Part shown: one piece after another, positions 15,092-23,783 of the stretch
Layout: every line of letters begins with the position of its first letter
How positions within the stretch are numbered: position 1 is the first letter of the stretch
Assembly (NCBI GenBank): GCA_025656505.1
Contig: JAHXHR010000025.1
Coordinates: 1 to 34,318, forward strand
DNA length: 34,318 nucleotides
From: Candidatus Thiodiazotropha sp. (ex Epidulcina cf. delphinae)
GTDB taxonomy: Bacteria; Pseudomonadota; Gammaproteobacteria; Chromatiales; Chromatiaceae
Direction of reading: 5' to 3'
Made by a program: the position numbers and the translations under genes
The notes under the pieces: model-generated
Database searches by the model: none
Told to the model about the DNA's origin: nothing
The model's input: the letters and a program-made list of their open reading frames with translations, nothing else

Positions 15092-15105
15092 TTGATCCTT
15101 ATCAA
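15092..15105. promoter_or_regulatory. FNR/ANR-type site in the nap promoter
   Basis: TTGATCCTTATCAA is a perfect match to the FNR consensus TTGATNNNNATCAA. It is centred at 15098.5, 110 bp before the napF start codon. A class II promoter would begin near 15140; no convincing -10 box is visible there, so the start point is uncertain. It implies anaerobic activation of nap. Confidence 0.8.
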
Positions 15106-15207
15106 AGCGGTCGGGCGGGGCAGGTGAAACACTTCCCCCATGCGGAGGGTGAAACAGAAACCGGCGGTTGGCGGCGGCTTTCTTTTCCACCTTCATTTGA
15201 GGTTTAG

Positions 15208-15732
15208 TTGTTGCAAACATCCGTCGATAGGTTTCAGTTTCTCCGCGGTGACTTGAGAGGCAGCCGCCGTGGGATTCGTCCACCTTGGTCCCGTCCCGAG
15301 GCGCGGTTCATTGATCTGTGTGAGCGCTGTAGCGAGTGTCTCCATGCCTGCCCTAACGGGATCATCGAGAACGGCCCGGGCGGCTACCCAGTGGTAAATT
15401 TTACACATGGCTTCTGCACCTTTTGCGGTGACTGCGTCAAAGCATGTAGCCATGAGGCATTACGCTTTCCCGCCGATCCGACCATCCCACCCTGGATGCT
15501 GGAGGTTGCGATCGACAGTTCATGCCTGTCACTCAATGGCGTGGTATGCAGAAGCTGTGGCGATATCTGCGAAGAAGCCGCCATCCGCTTCAAACCACAG
15601 ACAGGCGGTCGTGCAGTACCGTTGTCCGATCCATCGGCTTGCACCGGTTGTGGAGAGTGCGTCTCGGTTTGCCCGAGCCATTCCGTAACCATCACACCCA
15701 TCAAGACCATACGGCATACATCCAAAACGTAA
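15208..15732 (+). CDS. napF: NapF, cytoplasmic iron-sulfur protein of the nap operon
   Basis: The 174-aa ferredoxin-like protein carries cysteine clusters CERCSECLHACP, CTFCGDCVKAC, a spaced set CLSLNGVVCRSCGDIC, and CTGCGECVSVCP. Length and arrangement match NapF (about 164 aa in E. coli), which acts in the cytoplasm on NapA maturation and is the first gene of many nap operons. The best start is one of two tandem TTG codons (15208 and 15211), with GAGG at 15199-15202; no ATG in frame fits the family N-terminus. A rare TTG start may keep the dose low. The 15-bp gap to napD holds AAGGAGA. Confidence 0.88.
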   Translation: MLQTSVDRFQFLRGDLRGSRRGIRPPWSRPEARFIDLCERCSECLHACPNGIIENGPGGYPVVNFTHGFCTFCGDCVKACSHEALRFPADPTIPPWMLEVAIDSSCLSLNGVVCRSCGDICEEAAIRFKPQTGGRAVPLSDPSACTGCGECVSVCPSHSVTITPIKTIRHTSKT

Positions 15733-15747
15733 GGAGACTTTTGACCC

Positions 15748-16017
15748 ATGAATATCTGTAGCTTGATCGTTCATACCAAACCAACGCTGGGGCCACGGGT
15801 CTCTGTTCGTCTGCAAACGCTCCGGGGTGTCGAGGTCCACGGGGGATCGAAAGAGGACAAACTGATTGTCACCGTGGAGGACAAGGGCGAAACAGACTCG
15901 CCCGTATCCGACACGATGAATGCGCTGCGCGACGTGGAAGGCGTTGTCAGCACGATTTTGATTTATCACTATGGCGGAGAAGAGTCGCTGGAGGAAATGA
16001 ACCGTGAAATTAACTAG
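15748..16017 (+). CDS. napD: NapD, chaperone for the NapA signal peptide
   Basis: The 89-aa protein begins [19 protein letters not shown], the normal NapD opening, with a ferredoxin-like alpha/beta fold (strands [25 protein letters not shown]). NapD binds the twin-arginine signal of NapA until the cofactor is in place. AAGGAG lies upstream of the ATG. It overlaps napA by 14 bp, in keeping with coupled synthesis of chaperone and client. Confidence 0.9.
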   Translation: MNICSLIVHTKPTLGPRVSVRLQTLRGVEVHGGSKEDKLIVTVEDKGETDSPVSDTMNALRDVEGVVSTILIYHYGGEESLEEMNREIN

Positions 16018-18538
16018 AAGAGAATTTATCAAAAGCAACGCTGTGGCCGCTGCAGCCTCCGTGGCCGGCGTCGCGCTGCCGGTGATGAATGCAGCAGCAG
16101 TCGAAGCAGATGACGGGATTCGCTGGGACAAGGCGGCCTGCCGTTATTGCGGCACCGGTTGCAGCGTCTTGATGGGCGTCAAAGACGGCAAGGTGGTTGC
16201 CTGCCAAGGCGATCCCGATGCACCGGTCAACAGGGGCCTGAACTGCATCAAGGGCTACTTTCTGCCGAAGATTCTTTACGGAAAGGATCGCCTGACCAAG
16301 CCGCTTATGCGCAAGAAGAACGGCAAGTTCGCCAAAGACGGCAAGTTCGAGGCGGTTTCCTGGGACGAAGCCTTCAAGACGATGGCCGAGAAATGGGTGG
16401 CGGCCCGCAAGGCCAAGGGTCCCAAAGGGATCGGCATGTTCGGCTCGGGACAATGGACGGTCTGGGAAGGTTATGCGGCATCCAAGCTGTTGAAGGCGGG
16501 TTTCCGTTCCAACAGCCTTGAGCCGAATGCTCGCCATTGTATGGCTTCCGCGGTGGGCGCCTTCATGCGCGGATTCGGTATCGACGAGCCGATGGGCTGC
16601 TACGATGATCTGGAACACGCCGATGTGTTCGTGCTCTGGGGCGCCAACATGGCGGAGATGCATCCGATTCTCTGGTCCCGTCTCACCGACACCCGTCTGA
16701 CAAAGCCGGGTTGCGAAGTCCATGTGCTCTCCACCTATGAGCACCGCTGTTACGAGCTGGCCGACAACGGCATGGTATTCGAACCCCAGACCGACCTGGC
16801 GATCCTCAACTACATCGCCAACTACATCATCCAGAACAAAGCCTATAATAAGGCGTTCATCGACAAGCACGTCAACTTCACCAAGACGCCGACCGATATC
16901 GGCTACGGCCTGCGTGGCACGGATCCGCGCGAGAAAGCGGCCAAGAACCGGGCCAAGGGCAAACTCGCCAAGATCAGTTTTGCAGAGTACGCCAAGTCGG
17001 TGGAGCCCTATACCCTGGAGTACGCCGCCAAACTTTCCAAAGTGCCTAAGGATAAACTACTGAAGCTGGCCAAGGTCTATGCCGATCCCAACAAGAAGGT
17101 TTCATCCTACTGGACCATGGGCTTCAACCAGCACACCCGTGGTGTTTGGGTCAATGGCCTCTGCTACAACGTCCATCTGCTGATGGGCAAGATCTCTGAA
17201 CCCGGCAACAGTCCCTTCTCGCTGACCGGCCAGCCTTCCGCTTGCGGCACCGCACGCGAGGTCGGCACCTTCACTCACCGCCTGCCTGCGGATCTGGTGG
17301 TCAAGAAGGATGCCCATTGTGAATTTGCCGAGAAGGTCTGGAAGCTGCCGGAGGGCGCCATCCCACGCGCGAATGACCCGATCTTGGGCAAAACCCTGAT
17401 CCATGCGGTAGCGATGCATCGCGCCCTCAATGACGGCAAGATGAACTGCTTCTGGGTGATGTGTAACAACAATATGCAGGCAGCCGCCAACATGAATGAC
17501 GAGAGTTATCCGGGCTGGCGCAATCCGGATAACTTCATCGCTGTCTCCGATCCCTACCCGACGGTATCGGCACAGGCCGCCGACCTGATTCTGCCCACCG
17601 CCATGTGGATCGAGAAAGAAGGCGCCTACGGTAATGCCGAACGGCGCACCCAATTCTGGCGGCAGCAGGTAGCGGCGCCCGGCGAGGCCAAATCCGACCT
17701 ATGGCAGATCATGGAGTTCGCCAAGTACGTCAAGGTGGAGGACGTCTGGCCAGCCGATCTCATTGCCAAAAAGCCGGCGTATGCCGGTAAGACCCTCTAC
17801 GATGTGCTCTACGCCAACGGTCAGGTCGACAAGTTCCCGGCGGAACAGGTCACCGACAGCCGTGGCGACAAGTACGACAATGACGAATCGGCCCATTTTG
17901 GCTTCTATGTGCAGAAGGGCCTGTTCGAGGAATACCGCCTGTTCAACTCGGCCAAGGGCGTCCCGAAGAAGGGCCATGAGATGGCCGAGTTCGATGCCTA
18001 CCACAAGGCGCGCGGAATACGCTGGCCAGTGATTGACGGCAAGGAGACCCTGTGGCGTTTCCGCGAAGGCTATGACCCGCATGTCGCCAAGGGCGAAGGC
18101 GTCAGGTTTTACGGTAAACCCGACGGCCGGGCCAATATCATCACGGCGCCTTATGAGCCGGCCGCCGAGCCGCCGGACAAAGCGTTTGACCTATGGCTCT
18201 GCACCGGCCGTGTGCTGGAGCACTGGCACTCCGGCTCCATGACTCAGCGTGTGCCTGAGCTCCATCGCGCCGTACCCGACGCAGTAGTCTATATGCACCC
18301 GAAAGACGCCAAAAAGCGCCGCCTGCGTAACGGCGCCTTGGCCAAGATCAGCTCCCGGAGGGGCGAGATCGTCTGCAAGGTCGACACCAAGGGCCGCAAC
18401 AAGCCGCCCGAGGGCCTGGTATTCATCCCCTGGTTCGATGCCGGCCGTCTGGTCAACAAGCTCACACTTGACCAAACCGATCCGCTCTCGAAAGAGACGG
18501 ACTACAAGAAGTGCGCGGTGAAGATCACACGCGCTTAG
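16004..18538 (+). CDS. napA: NapA, periplasmic nitrate reductase catalytic subunit
   Basis: The 844-aa protein starts with the Tat signal [15 protein letters not shown] and a cleavage region near MNAAAVEA. The [4Fe-4S] cluster ligands are Cys46, Cys49 and Cys53 in CRYCGTGC, plus the Cys in GLNCIKGYF. Cys179 in [10 protein letters not shown] is the molybdenum ligand, the residue that marks periplasmic NapA. Further family blocks are [34 protein letters not shown], and [14 protein letters not shown]. It reduces nitrate to nitrite in the periplasm with electrons from NapB. Length matches the family (about 830-850 aa), so it looks intact. A long hairpin follows its stop codon. Confidence 0.96.
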   Translation: MKLTRREFIKSNAVAAAASVAGVALPVMNAAAVEADDGIRWDKAACRYCGTGCSVLMGVKDGKVVACQGDPDAPVNRGLNCIKGYFLPKILYGKDRLTKPLMRKKNGKFAKDGKFEAVSWDEAFKTMAEKWVAARKAKGPKGIGMFGSGQWTVWEGYAASKLLKAGFRSNSLEPNARHCMASAVGAFMRGFGIDEPMGCYDDLEHADVFVLWGANMAEMHPILWSRLTDTRLTKPGCEVHVLSTYEHRCYELADNGMVFEPQTDLAILNYIANYIIQNKAYNKAFIDKHVNFTKTPTDIGYGLRGTDPREKAAKNRAKGKLAKISFAEYAKSVEPYTLEYAAKLSKVPKDKLLKLAKVYADPNKKVSSYWTMGFNQHTRGVWVNGLCYNVHLLMGKISEPGNSPFSLTGQPSACGTAREVGTFTHRLPADLVVKKDAHCEFAEKVWKLPEGAIPRANDPILGKTLIHAVAMHRALNDGKMNCFWVMCNNNMQAAANMNDESYPGWRNPDNFIAVSDPYPTVSAQAADLILPTAMWIEKEGAYGNAERRTQFWRQQVAAPGEAKSDLWQIMEFAKYVKVEDVWPADLIAKKPAYAGKTLYDVLYANGQVDKFPAEQVTDSRGDKYDNDESAHFGFYVQKGLFEEYRLFNSAKGVPKKGHEMAEFDAYHKARGIRWPVIDGKETLWRFREGYDPHVAKGEGVRFYGKPDGRANIITAPYEPAAEPPDKAFDLWLCTGRVLEHWHSGSMTQRVPELHRAVPDAVVYMHPKDAKKRRLRNGALAKISSRRGEIVCKVDTKGRNKPPEGLVFIPWFDAGRLVNKLTLDQTDPLSKETDYKKCAVKITRA

Positions 18539-18548
18539 ATAAAACATA

Positions 18549-18589
18549 CTCGGCGCCTTGGTGCGGCAGGGCCGCACCGAGGCGCCGAG
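18549..18589 (+). other. Strong 19-bp hairpin between napA and napG
   Basis: CTCGGCGCCTTGGTGCGGC (18549-18567) pairs with 18571-18589 over 19 continuous pairs, one being G-U, around a 3-nt loop. No T-run follows, so complete termination is unlikely. Position right after the abundant-enzyme gene and before the membrane-module genes suggests 3' end protection of napA mRNA and lower expression of napGHBC. Confidence 0.75.
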
Positions 18590-18628
18590 GCGCATGAACA
18601 GGATAACTGGACCACTCACGAGCCGGAG

Positions 18629-19486
18629 ATGTCAGAAACGGAGAGAAAAAACGAGATCAACCGCAGGCGGTTCCTGGGCAACATGCTCAAGACTGCCTGT
18701 GGCGTGGGACTCGTCGGACTGGGCCTGGGCGCCTATTCCAAACGAGCCTCATCCATGCCGGCGAATTACATACGTCCGCCCGGCGCCCTGCCGGAGGAGG
18801 ATTTTCTCGGCGCATGCATTCGCTGCGGCTTGTGTGTGCGCGACTGTCCCTATGACATCCTGTTGCTGGGTGAGGTTGGCGATGAGGTCGCCACGGGAAC
18901 CCCCTATTTCATCGCCCGCACCGGACCCTGCGAAATGTGTGAGGACATCCCCTGTGTGGCGGCCTGCCCGACCAACGCGCTGGATCATGACTTGAAAGCT
19001 ATCGAAGATTCCCGCATGGGTCTGGCCGTGGTCATCGACCAGGAGAACTGTATAGCGTTCCACGGCCTGCGCTGTGAAGTCTGTTTCAACGTCTGCCCGA
19101 TACGGAACCGCGCCATCAGCCTGGCTATGCAGCACAACGCCCGCTCAGGCAAACACGCCCTGTTCATTCCGGTGGTGCACTCCGATGCCTGTACCGGTTG
19201 TGGACTCTGTGAACGCGCCTGCATCCTTGAAGAGGCGGCCATCAAGATCTTCCCGACCCACCTGGCGAAAGGCAAACCGGGTAAGCACTACCGTCTGGGC
19301 TGGAAGGAGAAAGAGAAGGCGGGCGAGTCACTGGTCACACCCGATGCCGAGCATCGTTATCACCTGCCCGAAGGGGTGCGTTACGACCTGCAAGGGGAAG
19401 GGTTGATCATCGAAGACGAAGCGATGGAGACACCCTTCTCCTCCAATCCTCTGGATACGCTCAATAGCGGATTCCTGGACCGGTAG
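18629..19486 (+). CDS. napG: NapG, periplasmic ferredoxin-type quinol dehydrogenase subunit
   Basis: The 285-aa protein has a Tat signal (INRRRFLGNMLKTACGVGLV) and four [4Fe-4S] clusters: CIRCGLCVRDCP, CEMCEDIPCVAACP, the cluster formed around CIAFHGLRCEVCFNVCP, and CTGCGLCERAC. With NapH it forms a quinol-oxidising module that sends electrons toward NapC/NapB or NapA. The ATG at 18629 follows GAGCCGGAG. Its last base of stop is shared with the GTG that precedes the napH ATG. Confidence 0.93.
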   Translation: MSETERKNEINRRRFLGNMLKTACGVGLVGLGLGAYSKRASSMPANYIRPPGALPEEDFLGACIRCGLCVRDCPYDILLLGEVGDEVATGTPYFIARTGPCEMCEDIPCVAACPTNALDHDLKAIEDSRMGLAVVIDQENCIAFHGLRCEVCFNVCPIRNRAISLAMQHNARSGKHALFIPVVHSDACTGCGLCERACILEEAAIKIFPTHLAKGKPGKHYRLGWKEKEKAGESLVTPDAEHRYHLPEGVRYDLQGEGLIIEDEAMETPFSSNPLDTLNSGFLDR

Positions 19487-19488
19487 TG

Positions 19489-20397
19489 ATGCTCGATCTG
19501 ACAACATTGGGTGATGACGCCATCGCAACCAAAGGCTGGTATAAATCTCACAAACACCTGATCCTGAGACGGTTCAGTCAACTGGGAATTCTGGCGCTGT
19601 TCCTGGCCGGACCCTGGTTCGGCATCTGGATCGTCAAGGGGAGTCTGGCCTCCAGCCTGACCCTGGATGTGTTGCCGCTGACCGATCCATACGTACTGTT
19701 GCAGGCCGGTCTGTCGGGCGTCGTGCCCGAGACCGCCGCCATCATCGGCGTGATCATCGTGCTGGCCTTCTACTTCCTGGTAGGCGGCAGGGTCTACTGC
19801 TCCTGGGTCTGCCCGGTCAATATGGTCACCGACCTGGCCGCCTGGCTGCGACGCAAACTGGGTATCCGCACGACTTCGCAGATCTCACGTTCGACCCGCT
19901 ATTGGATGCTGGCGCTCACCCTGATTCTACCGTTGGTTGCCGCCGGCGGCATCGTCTGGGAGTTGGTCAATCCGGTCTCGATGATGTTCCGCGGGATCGT
20001 CTTCGGCATGGGTGCGGCATGGCTGATGATTGCCGGCATCTTCCTGTTCGATCTGTTGGTGGCGAAGCATGGCTGGTGCGGACATATCTGTCCGGTGGGC
20101 GCCTTCTACAGCCTGGTCGGAAGCAAAAGCCTGCTGAAGGTCAACGCCGTCCGGCGACAAGCCTGCAACGACTGTATGGCGTGTTACCTGGTCTGTCCGG
20201 AACCCCAGGTGATCAAACCGGCGTTGATGGGGGAAAAGCAGGGCCTGGGCCCGGTGATTCTCTCTTCCGACTGCACCAATTGCGGTCGCTGTATCGATAT
20301 CTGCGCAAAAGAGGTCTTCAGTTATGGCGGTCGTCACGCCATTAAAATCGACGAGTGCAAGGGTGAGGGTGAAATCAATCGGGGTGCCCGGGTTTGA
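19489..20397 (+). CDS. napH: NapH, membrane ferredoxin-type quinol dehydrogenase subunit
   Basis: About 302 aa with four membrane segments (near residues 30-50, 80-102, 140-160, 175-195). The conserved cytoplasmic-loop cysteine motifs CSWVCPVN and CGHICPVGAFY follow membrane segments 2 and 4, and two [4Fe-4S] clusters lie near the C-terminus (CNDCMACYLVCPEPQ and CTNCGRCIDICAKEVF). I chose ATG 19489; GTG 19486, overlapping the napG stop codon, is the alternative and adds one residue. Together with NapG it oxidises ubiquinol or menaquinol. Confidence 0.93.
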   Translation: MLDLTTLGDDAIATKGWYKSHKHLILRRFSQLGILALFLAGPWFGIWIVKGSLASSLTLDVLPLTDPYVLLQAGLSGVVPETAAIIGVIIVLAFYFLVGGRVYCSWVCPVNMVTDLAAWLRRKLGIRTTSQISRSTRYWMLALTLILPLVAAGGIVWELVNPVSMMFRGIVFGMGAAWLMIAGIFLFDLLVAKHGWCGHICPVGAFYSLVGSKSLLKVNAVRRQACNDCMACYLVCPEPQVIKPALMGEKQGLGPVILSSDCTNCGRCIDICAKEVFSYGGRHAIKIDECKGEGEINRGARV

Positions 20398-20446
20398 CCG
20401 ACGCATCAAACAATTTCCGTTTTTGAAAATGATGATGGAGAAAGGT

Positions 20447-20872
20447 ATGAAAAAGATCGCATTACTACCCTTCGCGGTAATAGCAGCCATGTTCCTGTCG
20501 ACCGCTGTACCGGCCGATGTTCAGTCTTTGCGTGGCTATAAACTCAACGCCATGGCGAAAAAACCGGCCAACGTAAAGGTCGTGAATGTCAAAGGGGGCA
20601 TAGAACGCAGCTACAAGCTACAGCCGCCAATGGTGCCACACGAGGTGGATAAGTACAAGATCAATCTGAAGAACAATGGCTGTATGAAGTGCCACAGTGA
20701 AGCCACCTACGAGAAGGAGAAAGCGCCCAAGGTCGGTGACAGCCATTATGAGAATCGTGACGGTAAGGTATTGAAGACCGTTTCCAGCCGCCGTTACTTC
20801 TGTAATCAGTGCCACGCGCCACAGATGAGCGCCGATCCGCTGGTGCAGAACGACTTCCAAGGCGCCAAATAG
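20447..20872 (+). CDS. napB: NapB, dihaem cytochrome c subunit of nitrate reductase
   Basis: The 141-aa protein has a Sec signal peptide (MKKIALLPFAVIAAMFLSTAVPA) and two haem sites, CMKCH and CNQCH, with the family context PPMVPHEVDKY and SRRYFCNQCHAPQ. The start at 20447 is set by GGAG 6 bases upstream and by the signal peptide; the frame is open back to 20324 but that would put 41 extra residues before the signal. NapB passes electrons from NapC to NapA. Length is normal for the family. Confidence 0.93.
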   Translation: MKKIALLPFAVIAAMFLSTAVPADVQSLRGYKLNAMAKKPANVKVVNVKGGIERSYKLQPPMVPHEVDKYKINLKNNGCMKCHSEATYEKEKAPKVGDSHYENRDGKVLKTVSSRRYFCNQCHAPQMSADPLVQNDFQGAK

Positions 20873-20880
20873 TGACGGCG

Positions 20881-20907
20881 CGGGCCTCCTTTCACTGAGG
20901 AGGCCCG
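20881..20907 (+). other. GC-rich hairpin between napB and napC
   Basis: CGGGCCTCCT (20881-20890) and AGGAGGCCCG (20898-20907) form a perfect 10-bp stem with a 7-nt loop, followed by TCTCTCG. It could be a partial terminator or a 3'-end stabiliser that separates napC expression from the rest. Confidence 0.65.
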
Positions 20908-20983
20908 TCTCTCGAAGCCGGTATTGACATGGGCACATGCACACCCAACCAGTTTTTTTAGCTAGTAATATTTTGGTGTAACA

Positions 20984-21556
20984 ATGAGTAAGCGTAAAAA
21001 AAGAGGCGGTCTGTTCCTGGTAGTCGTCGGCATCGTAACCGGTGTTGTGCTCTGGGGCGGATTCAACACAGCGATGGAAATGACCAACACGGAGACTTTC
21101 TGCATTTCATGTCATGAAATGGAGGAAACCGTTTATCAGGAACTGCGGGAGACAATCCATTTCAGCAACAGAACCGGTGTGCGCGCCACCTGCCCCGACT
21201 GCCATGTCCCCAAAGAGTGGATCCACAAGCTCATGCGTAAGATCCAGGCGACCAACGAACTCTACCATAAGATGTTCGGCACCGTGGATACCCCGGAAAA
21301 ATTCGAGACAAAACGCCTGGAGCTGGCGAAAAACGTCTGGCGCTCCATGAAAAAGACCAACTCCCGCGAATGCCGCAACTGCCACAAGTTCATCTACATG
21401 GATCTGGACAGACAGGCGCCGCGCAGCTCGGAGCAGCACGATCCGCACTACTGGGATGCTGTGGATGGAAAAACCCCGCAAAAGACCTGTATCGACTGCC
21501 ACAAGGGCGTTGCCCACTCATTGCCCGAGGGTTTTGACCCTGCCGCTGACTATTGA
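20984..21556 (+). CDS. napC: NapC, membrane-anchored tetrahaem quinol dehydrogenase
   Basis: The 190-aa protein has a basic N-terminus (MSKRKKRGG), one membrane segment (about 9-29), and four haem motifs CISCH, CPDCH, CRNCH and CIDCH of the NapC/NirT family, with the axial-ligand region MEMTNTETFCISCHEM. It takes electrons from quinol and reduces NapB. The 111-bp gap to napB includes a hairpin; AATATTTTGGTGTAAC precedes the start without a strong Shine-Dalgarno. It completes the order napFDAGHBC. Confidence 0.93.
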   Translation: MSKRKKRGGLFLVVVGIVTGVVLWGGFNTAMEMTNTETFCISCHEMEETVYQELRETIHFSNRTGVRATCPDCHVPKEWIHKLMRKIQATNELYHKMFGTVDTPEKFETKRLELAKNVWRSMKKTNSRECRNCHKFIYMDLDRQAPRSSEQHDPHYWDAVDGKTPQKTCIDCHKGVAHSLPEGFDPAADY

Positions 21557-21657
21557 GGTATACCGCCCGGTAAGCTATATAGTAGTCTACCGGACTGGAG
21601 AGTTGCTACGGAAACCATGGCTGATATAACCGCATTTAACGTTTGGGATGAAAAACT

Positions 21658-22632
21658 ATGCTATGTGATCCATTCGGCAGACATATCGAATACCTGCGCC
21701 TGTCAGTCACGGATCGTTGTGACTTTCGCTGTTTCTACTGCCTTCCCAGAAGCCACAGGGACTTCGAGACGCCCGGCGACTGGCTGACCGCCGATGAAAT
21801 CGAGCGACTGGTCGGCCAGTTTGCGGCCCTAGGCATCAAACATGTAAGACTCACCGGCGGTGAGCCCCTCGTTCGCAAGGGGGTGGATGACATCGCACGG
21901 CGGATCTCAGCGCTGCCGGGGATCGAAGAGCTCTCACTCAGCACAAATGCATCCCGTCTCGGCAAGTTCTCCGGCTCGCTTCATCAGGCCGGGGTGCGAC
22001 GCCTCAACATCAGCCTTGACTCGCTGGATGAGAAGCGATTCGAGGAGATCACCGGCAGCCGACTCAAACCTGTGCTGCAAGGCATCGAGCATGCCGCCGA
22101 TTGCGGATTTAGCCCGATCAAGATCAATATGGTCATCATGCGCGGGATTAATGACGGCGAGATTGAAGGGATGATCGAATACTGTCTCGAGCGCGGTTTG
22201 ACCCTGCGCTTCATTGAGACCATGCCGGTCGGTCAGGCCGGCCAGAGCGCCAACCAGCACTATCTGCCACTCTCGGAGATCGAGGCGCGGCTGAGAAAAC
22301 GTTACCAACTGCAACCGGCGGCGATGAAAGGCAGCGGCCCGGCCAGCTACTTCCGGATCGGCGACTCCGACCTGATCATCGGCTTCATCACCCCCCGCTC
22401 ACAACACTTCTGCGATACCTGTAACCGCGTGCGCCTGTCGGTAACGGGAGACCTGCACCTCTGTCTCGGACAGGAGGACCACCTGGCGCTACGCCCGATG
22501 TTAAGAGCGGGTGCTTCGAACCAGGAAATTCGTCAAGCCATACAAGCGGCCATCGCCCGCAAGCCCGAACGGCATCGGTTCAATGAGGCGCCGACCGCTA
22601 TCATCCGACCCATGTCGGCCCTTGGCGGCTGA
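21658..22632 (+). CDS. moaA: MoaA, GTP 3',8-cyclase for molybdopterin synthesis
   Basis: The 324-aa radical SAM enzyme begins with the MoaA opening DPFGRHIEYLRLSVTDRCDF. The SAM cluster motif is CDFRCFYC, followed by LTGGEPLVRKG. The C-terminal cluster is FCDTCNRVRLSVTGDLHLCL, which binds the substrate GTP, and the protein ends in GG, as functional MoaA does. It makes the first committed intermediate of molybdenum/tungsten cofactor. It lies 101 bp after napC on the same strand, so it may share the nap transcript and tie cofactor supply to nitrate respiration. Confidence 0.93.
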   Translation: MLCDPFGRHIEYLRLSVTDRCDFRCFYCLPRSHRDFETPGDWLTADEIERLVGQFAALGIKHVRLTGGEPLVRKGVDDIARRISALPGIEELSLSTNASRLGKFSGSLHQAGVRRLNISLDSLDEKRFEEITGSRLKPVLQGIEHAADCGFSPIKINMVIMRGINDGEIEGMIEYCLERGLTLRFIETMPVGQAGQSANQHYLPLSEIEARLRKRYQLQPAAMKGSGPASYFRIGDSDLIIGFITPRSQHFCDTCNRVRLSVTGDLHLCLGQEDHLALRPMLRAGASNQEIRQAIQAAIARKPERHRFNEAPTAIIRPMSALGG

Positions 22633-22669
22633 GAGCCCCACCACCACCTTATCGCGCCCGGGAGGCTTT

Positions 22670-22861
22670 TCAGATGGGTTTATAGAGCGTCTTCTTTTTT
22701 GATCCCACCAGATTCGTTACGCTCGCGCTGATATGATGGGGCGTATAGAGCGTGGTGCGAATCAGCCACCCTCCCCCCGGCACACGCGCCTGCTCCGTCA
22801 TGCTCCTTATGTGAGTGGTATCGTCGTACTGATCCTCAATGACTTCGTATTCCAGTTTCAT
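22670..22861 (-). CDS. Small unknown acidic-N-terminal protein (63 aa)
   Basis: The start has a strong ribosome-binding site, GGGAGGAAC just before the ATG, which argues for a true gene. The protein MKLEYEVIEDQYDDTTHIRS... carries a VPGGGWLIRTTL segment and ends in a basic tail SKKKTLYKPI. It has no signal peptide or membrane segment. I do not recognise a named family, though small conserved hypothetical proteins with a PGGWL.R pattern exist in gammaproteobacteria (from memory). It converges with moaA, 37 bp apart. Confidence 0.6.
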   Translation of the reverse strand: MKLEYEVIEDQYDDTTHIRSMTEQARVPGGGWLIRTTLYTPHHISASVTNLVGSKKKTLYKPI

Positions 22862-23117
22862 CGTTCCTCCCTAAATGATCCGTTGTCCACACCTCGTCAT
22901 TATCAACCAAGCAACCTGATATGTCGCATTCAGCCGTTGTGTGACCGGCTACAGTAAGCTTTGGCCACACAGCCTGCAACGGAGTCACGCAACGTCCTTA
23001 TTCTATCAAATCAATCTGTCAGGGTGAAACCTCAGGTCTAAGGATTACCCAATCATCCTTAATTTACCAGGAAACCAGGGTTAGTCCGGTTTGCCGGACC
23101 TCGATTCATCAACCCGG

Positions 23118-23576
23118 TCACCACGACAGACCGTACTTCCCGATTATCGCCACCACGGTAACCAACAGACCCAAAACCAGATTGACCAGTATCAACCGTC
23201 GTATCAAGGTAATCGCCGCTGCCGCTTTCGGCATGTCACCGCCCCTCAAAGCCACGCCGAGTTGCTGATAGGGCAAGCTGTAGATAAAGATAAAAACGGC
23301 CGCCATCAAACTACCCACCACAGTCATAAAACTTAGCCAGAAACCGCTTTCCGCCTCATAGACCGTGAAAAGCGCCCAATAGCCGCTGCCGAGAATGGCG
23401 ATCACGGCCGCCCAAACCCAAGGAAAAAAACCATCGAACACACTCGACAACAGCGGCATCCGATGATGAGGCTCCAGCCGTTCATTGAGGACCGGCCGGA
23501 GAACCATGTGGGCGAAGAACATCCCACCAATCCAGATAATGACACCCAGCAGGTGCAGCGTCAGCGCAATTGACAT
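23118..23576 (-). CDS. CopD-like four-helix membrane protein
   Basis: The 152-aa protein has four membrane segments: SIALTLHLLGVIIWIGGMFF, WAAVIAILGSGYWALFTVY, FMTVVGSLMAAVFIFIYSL, and LILVNLVLGLLVTVVAII. The HLLGVIIWIGG.F.....LRP pattern, with one His in helix 1, is that of the CopD-domain superfamily and related haem-binding membrane proteins. GAGGTGA lies 6 bases before the ATG. Without a CopC partner nearby, copper transport is not supported; a membrane cytochrome-like or unknown role is as likely. Confidence 0.75.
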   Translation of the reverse strand: MSIALTLHLLGVIIWIGGMFFAHMVLRPVLNERLEPHHRMPLLSSVFDGFFPWVWAAVIAILGSGYWALFTVYEAESGFWLSFMTVVGSLMAAVFIFIYSLPYQQLGVALRGGDMPKAAAAITLIRRLILVNLVLGLLVTVVAIIGKYGLSW

Positions 23577-23669
23577 ACCCAGTCACCTCTTAGCGGTTCA
23601 ACGATGGAGCGTAAACTATAGTACCTCATATTGTTTGGCGTTATCAGAGGCCCGCCAATGAAGTTTGAA

Positions 23670-23725
23670 AAACGGCAACCGGCTAGGTAGACTAGCCGAC
23701 TTCCTGCCGTTTCAGTATTATTTTT
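23670..23725 (+). terminator. Two-tier hairpin with T-run upstream of argD
   Basis: AAACGGCA (23670-23677) pairs with TGCCGTTT (23705-23712), enclosing CGGCTAG-GTAGA-CTAGCCG (23680-23698). It is followed by CAGTATTATTTTTT on the plus strand. This looks like an intrinsic terminator or attenuator, but no plus-strand gene ends just before it. It may end a short leader or small RNA ahead of argD. Confidence 0.55.
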
Positions 23726-23783
23726 TACCATCAACCGGCGTCCTTATCCAGGATGCCTTTTTTTGTTTTTGCGGGTTTGCAAA

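Noticed and set aside
16010-16870. 286-aa minus-strand ORF opposite napA
   Set aside because: It is a shadow of napA in a GC-rich region; the napA frame has all family motifs and the antisense product shows none.
20324-20446. N-terminal extension of napB overlapping napH
   Set aside because: It would put 41 residues before a clear signal peptide; a good ribosome-binding site precedes 20447.
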